Of a stretch of 64,000 bases of DNA, positions 34,791 through 43,401 are shown one piece after another. The DNA lies in contig NZ_WNXC01000006.1 of assembly GCF_014172405.1 (NCBI RefSeq), forward strand, positions 124,001-188,000, written 5' to 3'. Origin of the DNA: Pedobacter gandavensis (lineage in GTDB: Bacteria > Bacteroidota > Bacteroidia > Sphingobacteriales > Sphingobacteriaceae). The stretch's first letter is position 1. Each line of letters begins with the position of its first letter. Under the pieces are notes generated by a model. The model made no database searches, had not been told where the DNA came from, and saw nothing but the letters and a program-made list of their open reading frames with translations. A program made the position numbers and the translations under genes.

Positions 34791-36560
34791 ATGAACCATA
34801 CTTTTCACATCCCAGTCTTAGGCTTAGGCTATTCAATTGACACCCCTTTAAAAGTGGCCAGATATGGCATTTCTTCTGTTGTTTCCATCGTTGATGACGA
34901 ACTGACGGAGCGCATGAGAAAATACCATGAGGAACAAACCGCAGGAACATTTACATGGATTGATAAAAAAGCAGCAGATAGCAGAGCCAGAAGGATTACA
35001 GCTTATCTCAACTTACTCGATACCCAGGTAAAGGATCAGTTTAGGGCATTAAAAGCCACGTCATTTGAGGAAGGAACAGACCTGAATCACTATTTCGAGC
35101 TGTTACCTGAACACTCGCCATTGAAGCAAAGGCACCAGGAAATGAAAAGTTTATCAGCAGGACCGGAGAAAACCGCAGCTCAGGCTGAATTGCTGCTGGC
35201 CATGAGCCCAGGGGCAATTGACGTGAACATTATGTCTAAAGTGGACAAGGTAAACTACAACGATAATCACGAAAGTAAAGGAGATGATTTTACAGATGCA
35301 TTGGCAGCGATGCGAGGTTTTACAAACAGCACTTTGAATTCTTCAGTCATTATTTCTGCCGGATTGAACCCCCGTCTGTATGCCTACATGGAAAAATGCA
35401 GCGCTTTTTATCCAGATCAAAACGGCACATTTGCAAAGAAAATAATCCTTAAGGTAAGTGATTTCCGCTCCGCATTAATTCAGGCAAAGATGCTGGCAAA
35501 AAAAGGATTGTGGGTCACAGAATTCCGGGTAGAATCCGGATTAAATTGTGGTGGACATGCCTTTGCCACAGAAGGGTTTTTATTGGGACCTATTCTGGAA
35601 GATTTTAAACAAAAAAGGAAGGAACTGGCAGAAGAACTCTACCAAATGTATGTTAACGCCCTGAAAGGGAAAGAAATGGAGGAAATCGCTTTACCGGAGC
35701 AACGCATTACCGCACAAGGTGGAATTGGAACTGCTGAAGAGCATCAATTTCTGCTCAATTATTATGAGCTGGATGCCGCTGGATGGGGTAGCCCATTTCT
35801 ATTGGTACCAGAAGCTACCAATGTGGATGAAGAAACCTTGAATCATCTGGCTACTGCAGCGTCCGATGATTATTACCTGAGCAATTCTTCTCCTTTGGGG
35901 GTGCTTTTCAATAATTTCAAAAAGAGCACTGCGGAGGAACAACGGCTACAACGCATCGAAAAAGGGCGCCCGGGAAGCCCCTGCACCAAGAAATTCTTAT
36001 GTACCAATACAGAATTTACGACAGAACCTATTTGTACTGCATCCAGAGCATATCAAAATCTGAAAATAAAACAACTCCAGGCGCAGCAGCTTGAGGAGGA
36101 TAATTACAAACGCCAATTTGAAGCCATTACAGAAAAAGTATGTTTATGTGAAGGTCTATGTGCCTCTACCTATATGAAAGTTGGCATTTTAAAACCGAGG
36201 GAAAATAAAGCAGTGAGCATATGTCCGGGGCCAAACCTGGCCTTTTTTCAAGGAAAATACTCGCTAAAAGAGATGATCAATCATATATACGGTCGCGAGA
36301 ACCTACTTGCGAATGTTTCCCGTCCTAACTTATTCGTCAATGAACTCAATTTATATGTCGACTATCTGAAGAAAGACATCGCCAATCAACTGGAAGAAAT
36401 AACCGCTAAAAAAGACAAATACTTCCACAAGTTTAAAATGCAATTGTTGGATGGTATCGCTTATTATCGTGCGCTCATTCCGGAGTTAAAATTCCAGGAC
36501 AGTTTATCCGTTGAAGAAATGTTAAAACAATTACTCATCGCAGAAAAAAGTTTGGATTAA
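34791..36560 (+). CDS. Unrecognised Cys-rich protein, possible FMN-type TIM barrel
   Basis: I do not recognise this 589-residue soluble protein as a named family. Segments recall nitronate-monooxygenase-type flavin barrels: IPVLGLGYSIDTPLKVA at the start, LNCGGHAFATEG near 250, and AQGGIGTAEEH followed by AGWGSPFLLVPE near 310-340. The C-terminal part has a cysteine set, C398, C404, C415, C451, C453, C457 and C478 (with CLCEGLC), which could hold an Fe-S cluster. ATG 34791 is used; a TTG ten codons earlier overlaps the promoter box. It is divergent from the FixL-like kinase and shares the dyads, so a redox role under low oxygen is likely. Confidence 0.6.
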   Translation: MNHTFHIPVLGLGYSIDTPLKVARYGISSVVSIVDDELTERMRKYHEEQTAGTFTWIDKKAADSRARRITAYLNLLDTQVKDQFRALKATSFEEGTDLNHYFELLPEHSPLKQRHQEMKSLSAGPEKTAAQAELLLAMSPGAIDVNIMSKVDKVNYNDNHESKGDDFTDALAAMRGFTNSTLNSSVIISAGLNPRLYAYMEKCSAFYPDQNGTFAKKIILKVSDFRSALIQAKMLAKKGLWVTEFRVESGLNCGGHAFATEGFLLGPILEDFKQKRKELAEELYQMYVNALKGKEMEEIALPEQRITAQGGIGTAEEHQFLLNYYELDAAGWGSPFLLVPEATNVDEETLNHLATAASDDYYLSNSSPLGVLFNNFKKSTAEEQRLQRIEKGRPGSPCTKKFLCTNTEFTTEPICTASRAYQNLKIKQLQAQQLEEDNYKRQFEAITEKVCLCEGLCASTYMKVGILKPRENKAVSICPGPNLAFFQGKYSLKEMINHIYGRENLLANVSRPNLFVNELNLYVDYLKKDIANQLEEITAKKDKYFHKFKMQLLDGIAYYRALIPELKFQDSLSVEEMLKQLLIAEKSLD

Positions 36561-36686
36561 TCAAATAAATACCACAAAAATACCCCTTAATGTGTTTATG
36601 ACCTATAGCCTTTCTCTGGCTTTTATGAAGTACATTTTTTTACTATATTAGATAAAAGGAATTTCGATACCATAATCAAAAATACC

Positions 36687-36881
36687 ATGGAAAAAGAAGC
36701 TATGAAATCATTACTGGGCATCATTGACCAGCAAGTTAGTTCTTCGATTTTAGGAGGAATGGAAGAGCAGTATGAAGAACTAGAAAAACTAGGGTACATC
36801 CAAATCAACCGTCACCGTGTTCAACACGCTGCTTCTATCACTCCTGAAGGGATGGAATTTTTATATGACGAAAAGGAATAA
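36687..36881 (+). CDS. Small protein of unknown function
   Basis: The 64-residue product is acidic and soluble, starting MEKEAMKSLLGIIDQQ. The C-terminal half (ELEKLGYIQINRHRV...SITPEGMEFL) looks like the end of a winged-helix domain (a LGYI...TPEG pattern), but the recognition part is missing. It stands alone after the Cys-rich gene and is followed by a terminator. Coding status rests on frame length, a good ATG and this pattern. Confidence 0.5.
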   Translation: MEKEAMKSLLGIIDQQVSSSILGGMEEQYEELEKLGYIQINRHRVQHAASITPEGMEFLYDEKE

Positions 36882-36998
36882 GGCGATTTTGTCATTAAAT
36901 TGTTTTTATTTTTCAACCTTAAAACTTTTTAATGATCCCATCCGTTATAGGATTAGTTTGTTTGGTTTAGGTTGATCTGTGGTGGGTCAGCCATTATT

Positions 36999-37039
36999 AA
37001 AACAGGGATAGATCTCTCCGATTCATCCCTGTTTTTTTT
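36999..37039 (+). terminator. Intrinsic terminator
   Basis: AACAGGGAT (37001-37009) pairs with ATCCCTGTT (37025-37033) over a 15-nt loop and is followed by a run of T residues. It lies about 120 nt after the small gene at 36687. The 190-nt spacer before it shows no further gene. Confidence 0.8.
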
Positions 37040-37074
37040 ATTTAAAATCACTAGCAATTCGTTAATGGCCTTAA

Positions 37075-38196
37075 TTAAACACGGATGTATATTTTCTTCT
37101 TATCCAAAATATAACCGATTACCCAACACACCAGCATAAAGCTGATGGCAAATAATAGGGAGCCAACAGGTCCGGGGGCAATTGCCTGAAAAAGCACGGT
37201 ATTGATCCAAACATTAAAATCTGAATTTGGGAATATCGTGTTGACAATCACCAACAAAAGATCTGCTACAATGTATATAAACAGTGGATTTTTACCAAAA
37301 ACGGTGAAGAATCCGGTCCAGCGCACATAAGATTTCAGTTCAATCAGATAGATCAAGGCAGCGATAATGATTAAATCCAGCCCACAAGTAATCAATACAA
37401 AAGAACTACTCCAAAGTTTCTTATTGATCGGGAAGGCAAAATTCCAGCACCAGGCAAGAAATACCAATACGACCCCTACCAGTAACAGCTTGGCAATACT
37501 TTCAAAGCCTTTACCTTTCTCTTGGATAAACTTACCGGCAAAATAGCCAATCAACACATTTACGCAGGATGGAATGGTACTTAAAATCCCTTCAGGATCA
37601 AAAGGAATACCTTCGCCATGGTACAGGTGTGCATTTCCCAGTAAAAACTGATCCAGGTGATGTCCAGCGTTTCCAGTCATGCTTAAAGGATCCGTTGAAT
37701 CCCCAACGTACAGCAACACCCCCCAGTAACCGATTAAAAACAAGGCACTAAGTAAGGCTAGCCATTTGGTAGACAAATAATGAATCATTAAAGAAACGAT
37801 TCCATAACATAGGCCAATCCGCTGTAATACCCCCATAATTCTCGTATTACCGATTGGCGCAAAACTGATTCCGCCGGCTTCATTATAGTGAAAAAACGGG
37901 AACCAGTACATCAGATAACCAATCAGAAAGATCAGAAGTGTTCGTTTAAATATTTTGAAAAGCACTTCGCTATCCTTCATCAGCGCAAACTTTTTCATAG
38001 AAAAGCTCATCGCATTCCCTACAGCAAATAGGAAAGAAGGGAAGACCAGATCTGTGGGTGTAAATCCATGCCAGGCAGCATGTTCCAACATAGAGAAAGG
38101 CTGTGCTCCGCTTCCGGGCGTGTTCACAATGATCATAAAACAGACAGTCATCCCCCGAAATACATCCAGAGATAAAAAACGTTGTATTTGGTTCAT
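37075..38196 (-). CDS. NagX/DUF5009-type membrane acyltransferase
   Basis: The 373-residue membrane protein has about ten helices and starts RFLSLDVFRGMTVCFMI with the FRG motif of the heparan-alpha-glucosaminide N-acetyltransferase (HGSNAT)/NagX family. An early H (HAAWHGFTPTDLVFP) and the PSFLFAVG motif are also typical. In Bacteroidota these are linked to N-acetylglucosamine use, though no sugar genes are next to it here. ATG 38196 is preferred over a TTG at 38217. Confidence 0.82.
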   Translation of the reverse strand: MNQIQRFLSLDVFRGMTVCFMIIVNTPGSGAQPFSMLEHAAWHGFTPTDLVFPSFLFAVGNAMSFSMKKFALMKDSEVLFKIFKRTLLIFLIGYLMYWFPFFHYNEAGGISFAPIGNTRIMGVLQRIGLCYGIVSLMIHYLSTKWLALLSALFLIGYWGVLLYVGDSTDPLSMTGNAGHHLDQFLLGNAHLYHGEGIPFDPEGILSTIPSCVNVLIGYFAGKFIQEKGKGFESIAKLLLVGVVLVFLAWCWNFAFPINKKLWSSSFVLITCGLDLIIIAALIYLIELKSYVRWTGFFTVFGKNPLFIYIVADLLLVIVNTIFPNSDFNVWINTVLFQAIAPGPVGSLLFAISFMLVCWVIGYILDKKKIYIRV

Positions 38197-38230
38197 CAAA
38201 TAAAGGTTAGGGTTCAATTTAACGGTAATA

Positions 38231-38255
38231 AAAGAGCGGCAATGCCGCTCCTTTA
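38231..38255 (-). terminator. Weak terminator hairpin
   Basis: GAGCGGC-AAT-GCCGCTC (38234-38250) is a 7-bp stem that continues on the minus strand into TTTTATTA. It lies about 100 nt beyond the barrel-protein gene at 38349 and upstream of the NagX-like gene. Confidence 0.5.
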
Positions 38256-38348
38256 TTAAATATACTGGAAATAATAATCATTACAATCCTGTATTTTATT
38301 TTTAAACAGCGGGACAATTTGCGCTGCTCAAATCAATTTCTCCTGGTG

Positions 38349-39281
38349 TTAAAAAGGAAGAGAAACATGAACCATCATCCGATTCCCTGCTTTTGCTCTA
38401 CCATCTGCCAGGTTCTGTGAACGTACATTTTGATAGTTTGCACCAAATGACAAACCCTTCAAGGCCACCTCTACCCCTGCCACTGCGGAGAGCGAATAAC
38501 CACCAGATACCTGTACGTCATACTTGTTGTTTTCTACATCTTTTTGAGCGGTTTCATACAATACCCCGGCATTTGGCGCCAGTGTTACTTTCTCTGCGAC
38601 CCTCAACTTATAATAGACCAAGACATTTGCAGTTAGCTTGTTACCATACCGATAATCATATTTATTTTCCGTGTTCATTTTATAATTGACATTGGCATTT
38701 AAGCCCAGGTCATTGTAACGGATATCATAAGCAGCATTTAACGTAAAATCTGTACTGGCTGTTCCCAATTGAAAGTTATTTGGAGATTCGCTAACGGCTA
38801 AACGCTCGGTTGGTTCATATTTTCCGGTAGGTACTTTGACCCCTCCACCAATCCAGACCGACTGTACCAATAAACGATCGCCAAGCGTTCCGGTTTGGTC
38901 CAGCAGTTTATAGTACCCCATCAATGCGATGTCTCCTAAACCTGTTTTTGTACCATTTCCGGTCTGACTTACCCGATCGTTAAAGTTGTAAGGAAGGAAA
39001 GCCAATACCCTGAATTTAGAGCCGAAATTCCAGCCTCCCCAAAGCTCCATGCTTTGGTAAGTTTCATCCGCAGTAATTGGCGTTCTTTCTCCCAATGGGC
39101 CAAGGTGGGTCTGTAAGCTTTTATGCTGATACCTCAAGCCGATAAAACGCTTATTGTATTCCGGTAAAATCCCCAGGTAATAACTCCCTACCCCACATCC
39201 ACAAATGTCACAGGCCCGACTTGCAATGACTACAAAAAGCATCAATACAGTTACCAATATTACTTTATTTCTCATTTTCAT
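38349..39281 (-). CDS. Outer-membrane barrel protein linked to MbnP/MbnH
   Basis: The 310-residue product has a signal peptide followed by a mature start ACDICGCGVGSYYLG with three closely spaced cysteines. The rest is a beta-barrel-like pattern ending in VSLPF. ATG 39281 follows the MbnH-like gene by 52 nt; a longer frame overlaps it. The pairing with MbnP and MbnH homologues suggests an outer-membrane step in copper handling, with the CDICGCG segment as a possible metal site. Specific function is unknown. Confidence 0.65.
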   Translation of the reverse strand: MKMRNKVILVTVLMLFVVIASRACDICGCGVGSYYLGILPEYNKRFIGLRYQHKSLQTHLGPLGERTPITADETYQSMELWGGWNFGSKFRVLAFLPYNFNDRVSQTGNGTKTGLGDIALMGYYKLLDQTGTLGDRLLVQSVWIGGGVKVPTGKYEPTERLAVSESPNNFQLGTASTDFTLNAAYDIRYNDLGLNANVNYKMNTENKYDYRYGNKLTANVLVYYKLRVAEKVTLAPNAGVLYETAQKDVENNKYDVQVSGGYSLSAVAGVEVALKGLSFGANYQNVRSQNLADGRAKAGNRMMVHVSLPF

Positions 39282-39333
39282 CTCGCTATTAAGCAGTCGT
39301 CCGCTGGACTGCATCGTGTATTCTTTTGTTTTA

Positions 39334-40377
39334 TTATTGTTCTGAAAAGCGTTTATCATTGATAAATGCTTCATCATTTAAGGTCCCTAGAAAGGCTGCT
39401 AATTTTTGTTTATCTGTACCTGATAATTCGATGCCCAATCTGCCATTTTTACGAAGTAGAGGGTCCAGATTTGGCGTATCTTTTACTTCGGAATTATAAT
39501 GTTCCAGCATGCCGTCCAGTGTTAGGAAACGACCATCATGGGTATAAGGAGCCGTATACTTCAAATTCCTTAGTGAAGGCACTTTAAACTTGTAACGATC
39601 GGTTTCAATCAGCGTAACCGCATATAAACCTTGATCATTAACAGCACTAACTCCCAGACCATTGTTCCGGAAGGAACCATCTGTAAACAGCGGCTCTGAG
39701 TGGCAGGAAGCACATTTCTCTTGGAATAGCACATAACCTTCCTGTTCTTCAGCGGTAAAGACTGCGCCTTCTTTTCGCATCACCTGATCATATTTTGAAT
39801 GGCTACTCACACACATCAGCATAAACTGCGAAAGTGCTTTCATAAATCTTGCAGTGCTCAGTTCTTCAGTCCCAAATGCCTGTTTAAATAAAGCCCTGTA
39901 CTTCGGCAGCACACTGATTTTTTTCAATACATTTTCCAGGTTTTCATCCATCTCTTCATGGGTCGTAATCGGTGTGATCGGTTGAAGATCTAAATCATAA
40001 ACCCCACCTCCCCACATGAAAGCCTTACTCCAAGCCAGGTTCATAATGGCTGGAGAATTTCGCGTCCCTAAGCGGTCGTCAATTCCATGACTCACATCAT
40101 GCCCATGTTGTGTAAATGCGGATGATTGAATGTGGCAGGAGCCACAGCTGATGGTATTGTTACGGGAAAGTCTCGGTTCATAAAACAAGGCCCTTCCCAG
40201 CTCAAAACCTTCTTTTGTCAGCGGGTTATTGGCGAAATTATACACCGGTTCCGGAAAATTTGAGGGCTTCTGAAAGCCCAAAAATTTTTCTATTTCTTCT
40301 TTAATGGGATGGTCCTTTTTACAAGCCAGTACAAACAGGCCAAAAACCAGTAAAACCATCCAATGTTTCTTAGTCAT
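39334..40377 (-). CDS. MbnH/MauG-like di-heme cytochrome c peroxidase
   Basis: The 347-residue lipoprotein (lipobox FVLAC, Cys near residue 19) has two heme c sites, CGSCH (near 80) and CASCH (near 221), and the cytochrome peroxidase pattern (LGRALFYEPRLSRNNTISC, and YTHDGRFLTLDGMLEHY). Members next to MbnP-type proteins are MbnH, which oxidises a Trp in MbnP. The MbnP-like gene is 6 nt upstream, which supports this assignment over a general peroxide-removing enzyme. Confidence 0.82.
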   Translation of the reverse strand: MTKKHWMVLLVFGLFVLACKKDHPIKEEIEKFLGFQKPSNFPEPVYNFANNPLTKEGFELGRALFYEPRLSRNNTISCGSCHIQSSAFTQHGHDVSHGIDDRLGTRNSPAIMNLAWSKAFMWGGGVYDLDLQPITPITTHEEMDENLENVLKKISVLPKYRALFKQAFGTEELSTARFMKALSQFMLMCVSSHSKYDQVMRKEGAVFTAEEQEGYVLFQEKCASCHSEPLFTDGSFRNNGLGVSAVNDQGLYAVTLIETDRYKFKVPSLRNLKYTAPYTHDGRFLTLDGMLEHYNSEVKDTPNLDPLLRKNGRLGIELSGTDKQKLAAFLGTLNDEAFINDKRFSEQ

Positions 40378-40383
40378 CAGGAA

Positions 40384-41232
40384 TTAATTTTCAGTATGGT
40401 CGTGCTTAAACATTTCTACGTAATTCCCTGCTACGGTACTGCTAAAATCATTGAACATCACGTTTGGATGCGCTGCAATACTAAAAGGAGTTTTTCCATT
40501 AAAAACCTTCATCAGGTCCACAAAAAGATGCACATTGCTTTGTCTGTCTTTCCTCACTTTGGCGATCCCTGCGGCATTTAAATCCATGGTAATCACTTTA
40601 ATGTTGTTGATGGTAGGCACTGAATAACCGCCAAAAAATCCAATGTGATATTTGAATTGTTTCTTACCGGTAGGATCTCCATTGGCATCATCAGAAATCA
40701 CCTTCGAATTGCCTTCATATTTAAAGAAAATATAGCCGCTATTCCAGCCCCAATACATGCCACCATTTTCGTGGTCAGCGCCCGCAGCCGGATCTAAGAC
40801 ACCAGTGCGTTTATCGATTGGCATGGTACTCCGCAGACTGTCTACCCCCAACGTAAAAGTCAGTTTGGCATAATCTCCTTCGGGCACCCTTACCTTTGCA
40901 AAGCGACTGTCTTTATCTGCCCCTTTAATCAGAAAATAACTGCTATCCGGGTTTACAGTATAACTTTTTCCTGCAGCAGTTTCTACTTTAATATTGCTGA
41001 TAAAGTATTGGAGAAAAGAAATGGTAAACTCCTCTCCTGCGGCATTTTTATAGGGACTTCCGGTATTGTTTAATGTGAAAGTCCGGGCGCCCACAATATT
41101 GTCGAACTCAATGGATAAAGGCGCCAGGTTTGTTTCCTGAAATTCGGGTACAGGATTATCCTTTTTAGAACATCCAACAAGACCGATACAAAGCACTGAA
41201 ATTAAGATTATTGAAGTAAGTATTCTTTTCAT
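40384..41232 (-). CDS. MbnP-like copper-binding lipoprotein
   Basis: The 282-residue protein has a lipobox (GLVGC, Cys near 21) and the MbnP layout: LSIEFDNIVGARTF, FTISFLQYFISNI, a variable centre with GGMYWGWNSGYIFFKYEG, and a His-containing tail ending KHDHTEN. In the family a Trp is converted to kynurenine by MbnH and this creates the copper site; the WGW here (about residue 156) is the natural candidate. The partner MbnH gene lies 6 nt downstream. Confidence 0.8.
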   Translation of the reverse strand: MKRILTSIILISVLCIGLVGCSKKDNPVPEFQETNLAPLSIEFDNIVGARTFTLNNTGSPYKNAAGEEFTISFLQYFISNIKVETAAGKSYTVNPDSSYFLIKGADKDSRFAKVRVPEGDYAKLTFTLGVDSLRSTMPIDKRTGVLDPAAGADHENGGMYWGWNSGYIFFKYEGNSKVISDDANGDPTGKKQFKYHIGFFGGYSVPTINNIKVITMDLNAAGIAKVRKDRQSNVHLFVDLMKVFNGKTPFSIAAHPNVMFNDFSSTVAGNYVEMFKHDHTEN

Positions 41233-41314
41233 TTTATTTGAAATGGCTGGGCCATAACTCTTCCGTTAAGCCGAAAGAGCGGCATTTTATGATTAATTGA
41301 TAATTGAAGAAATT

Positions 41315-41353
41315 TAGCGTTGTAGGAATTTTTTGATCAAAAGAACAACGCTA
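41315..41353 (-). terminator. Hairpin downstream of the first CNGKCYL gene
   Basis: TAGCGTTGT (41315-41323) pairs with ACAACGCTA (41345-41353). The loop contains a 12-bp palindrome TTTTGATCAAAA (41331-41342), giving a long two-part stem. Only a weak T stretch follows on the minus strand. Confidence 0.4.
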
Positions 41354-41358
41354 CGCTG

Positions 41359-41748
41359 CTAAGAAAAAATGAAAATTGAGCTGGGTGGCGGATGGGGGAT
41401 CTCGTTATTGTGCACTGGTAGCTCAAAAGAAGCTTCCATAGGAAATTCAGTTTGCTGAACAATTAAAGGCAGAATAGGCAAAGCGGCAGACCTGACAAAG
41501 AAAACATCTTGCGCATTTTTCTTTTGCGCATCTCTTTCCTGTTTCTTTTCTTTTTCTTCTGCCTGTTTCAGCTTTTTAGCCAGGTAACATTTACCGTTGC
41601 AATGCATGGCTGGCTTGTCTTTATTTTCACAAAGCACCGTCGCAATATACCGCTCATTGAGCTCAAAACCAGCATATACGAACACCCTGCTGAACTGAGC
41701 CAGTAGCAAGGTGATCAATAATAAGACTGCGGTAAAGCGCTTGAGCAT
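41359..41748 (-). CDS. CNGKCYL-type small exported protein (copy 1)
   Basis: The 129-residue protein has a signal or anchor helix (about 4-27), then AGFELNERYIATVLCENKDK and CNGKCYLAKKLKQA, followed by a long Lys/Glu/Gln-rich helix and a Pro-rich tail. Three cysteines (C-x10-C-x3-C) are shared with the paralogue at 42944, and the helix register KKLKQA..KE.KQER.AQK is also conserved. The two copies flank the SCO1 gene, so a role in copper delivery is the best guess. It lies 11 nt after SCO1. Confidence 0.65.
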   Translation of the reverse strand: MLKRFTAVLLLITLLLAQFSRVFVYAGFELNERYIATVLCENKDKPAMHCNGKCYLAKKLKQAEEKEKKQERDAQKKNAQDVFFVRSAALPILPLIVQQTEFPMEASFELPVHNNEIPHPPPSSIFIFS

Positions 41749-41759
41749 GGGTTTCCTAT

Positions 41760-42398
41760 TTATTTTTCATACTCCTTTAACAGGACGTCCATATCGGTCA
41801 TCAGTTGTTTCACTTCGGTATCCAGCGTACCATCATAGGCACCTCTGATGCGTTTCTCTTTGTCTACCAACACCAGGTACCCTTGGTGTATAAAACCACC
41901 AGGTGCCTTCTGATCTTCTTGCGCGGAAACCAGATAATTGCGTTCTGCAAGGGCATAAATTTCATCCCTACTCCCCCATAAATACTCCCATTGGGTACCT
42001 TTAACACCCAGTTTTTCAGCGTAAGCTTTCATTCGGGAAGGCGTATCATATTTCACATCAATGGTATGGGAGGCGAATTTCACTTCCGGATTACCTTTAT
42101 ACTTTTCGTATACCTTCATCAGGTTGCGGTGCATGGTTGGGCAGATCGTGGGACAGGAGGTGAAAAAGAAATCGGCCACATAGATCGCTCCATCGAAGTC
42201 TTTCTCCGTTACCACCGTACTATCCTGATTAAAGAGTTTAAAGGCCGGAATCGTCCTAAAAACGCTATCTATTACCGTTTTGCCATCAACCACCCTTTCT
42301 ATTTGTTCCAATTGTAGAAAAGGAAGTCTTTTTGGTTGTTCTTTACAACTAAAAAGGAACAAGGTGGAGAGACTCAGGCCAGCTAAAATTAACCTCAT
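41760..42398 (-). CDS. SCO1/SenC copper chaperone (copy 1)
   Basis: SCO proteins help build copper centres of oxidases. The 212-residue lipoprotein (lipobox FSC, Cys near 18) has the thioredoxin-like core with TSCPTICP (C-x3-C) and the conserved His in GGFIHQG. It overlaps the helical lipoprotein gene upstream by one base and is clearly a paralogue of the SCO1 at 60431 (both have ADFFFTSC.TICPTMHRN and SHTID.KYDTPS). Confidence 0.93.
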   Translation of the reverse strand: MRLILAGLSLSTLFLFSCKEQPKRLPFLQLEQIERVVDGKTVIDSVFRTIPAFKLFNQDSTVVTEKDFDGAIYVADFFFTSCPTICPTMHRNLMKVYEKYKGNPEVKFASHTIDVKYDTPSRMKAYAEKLGVKGTQWEYLWGSRDEIYALAERNYLVSAQEDQKAPGGFIHQGYLVLVDKEKRIRGAYDGTLDTEVKQLMTDMDVLLKEYEK

Positions 42399-42832
42399 TA
42401 TTTTTTGAATTTATTGAAGTAGGCCTCCGATGATTTAATCTCTTTTTTATAGAGGCTGTCGACCGCCACAATCTTTGCTTTTTCTTTTTGAAAATACCGG
42501 ACAGCTTCTTCATTTGATTTACCGGTAATATCCGGTTCAAATTTGTGCATCCAATCGTTCATACTATCCTCAGCAGTAGAGAGATCTTTCAAAAGTCCCT
42601 TGATATTTTCCTTTTCTTTTAGCGTATCAATTTCAGGGAACTTTGTTTTCAAAGCCGCCATATGCTGCTGTAACGTATCTAATTTCATTTGATAGTTTAC
42701 AATCATACTATGGTCGCCCATCACCAGGTCATGAAATTTCATAACTTCATCGCGTTCTTTCTTATAATCTACAGTTTGCGTGCAGGCCATAGCAGTGATG
42801 GCCAGTAGCATTGCTCCAACTAATTTTTTCAT
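42398..42832 (-). CDS. Small helical lipoprotein
   Basis: The product has 144 residues with a lipobox (AMAC, Cys near 17) and an otherwise all-helical, Lys/Asp/Glu-rich mature part (YKKERDEVMKFHDLVMG, EDSMNDWMHKFEP). Bacteroidota annotations often call this family viral A-type inclusion protein, a name without functional meaning. Its last codon overlaps the SCO1 start, so it is co-translated with a copper chaperone. His and Met residues (HDLVMGDHSM, DWMHKF) could bind copper; this is inference. Confidence 0.7.
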   Translation of the reverse strand: MKKLVGAMLLAITAMACTQTVDYKKERDEVMKFHDLVMGDHSMIVNYQMKLDTLQQHMAALKTKFPEIDTLKEKENIKGLLKDLSTAEDSMNDWMHKFEPDITGKSNEEAVRYFQKEKAKIVAVDSLYKKEIKSSEAYFNKFKK

Positions 42833-42943
42833 CTTATTATTTTAATAAATACAGGTAGGTAGGTCAAAAAACAGCGCATACCAGGAAAATCAGAAGCTCA
42901 TTTCAAGCTTCAGTTTTCGCATTTATAGCGCATTCTTTAAAGA

Positions 42944-43318
42944 TTATCCGATAAACTGAGGCGGGTGAAAAATGGAATTACGAATGGCCTGCGGCATTCC
43001 TGTAGAAACAGGAACGTGTAGGGTAATTTCCGAAAAGGGATATTGATTAAACACGAATGGCGTCACCACCAATGCATCTTGAATTTGTGTTTTCTGTGCT
43101 TGTCTTTCTTGCTTTTGTTCCTTGTCTTGTGCTTGTTTTAATTTTTTCATTAAATAGCACTTCCCGTTACATTGCAATTGGGGTTTGTCTTTATTGACAC
43201 AGAGTTCAGCGGCGATATAGCGCTGATTCATTTCAAAACCAGCAAATACAAACGCATTGGCGAAATTTACGGTAAGTAAACTGAGCAAAAGCAATATGGC
43301 TGTTGGTTTGATTAACAT
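42944..43318 (-). CDS. CNGKCYL-type small exported protein (copy 2)
   Basis: The 124-residue product is a paralogue of the protein at 41359: signal helix, AGFEMNQRYIAAELCVNKDK, CNGKCYLMKKLKQA, then a Lys/Gln-rich helix and a Pro-containing tail. I use ATG 43318; a TTG three codons earlier lies inside the promoter box. The gene is followed by the lipoprotein/SCO1 genes after a gap of 111 nt that contains no other gene. Confidence 0.68.
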   Translation of the reverse strand: MLIKPTAILLLLSLLTVNFANAFVFAGFEMNQRYIAAELCVNKDKPQLQCNGKCYLMKKLKQAQDKEQKQERQAQKTQIQDALVVTPFVFNQYPFSEITLHVPVSTGMPQAIRNSIFHPPQFIG

Positions 43319-43324
43319 CTGGCG

Positions 43325-43332
43325 CAAAGATA
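43325..43332 (-). promoter_or_regulatory. TAnnTTTG box of CNGKCYL copy 2
   Basis: TATCTTTG on the minus strand is a perfect box. It ends only 6 nt before the ATG at 43318, so the transcript would be nearly leaderless. Confidence 0.4.
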
Positions 43333-43370
43333 AGGAACAAATACGGGGATCTTACCAAGAAAAGCATAAA

Positions 43371-43394
43371 AAAAGCAGGCCAGAGCCTGCTTTT
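43371..43394 (-). terminator. Terminator after the thioesterase gene
   Basis: AAAAGCAGGC-CAGA-GCCTGCTTTT is a perfect 10-bp stem with a 4-nt loop. On the minus strand it continues into a T-run (43370 to 43368 and beyond). It ends the fabH-thioesterase transcript. Confidence 0.85.
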
Positions 43395-43401
43395 CAATTG
43401 A

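Noticed and set aside
39334..40377. General cytochrome c peroxidase for peroxide removal
   Set aside because: The adjacent MbnP-like gene 6 nt upstream makes the MbnH assignment more likely, although peroxidase activity is not excluded.
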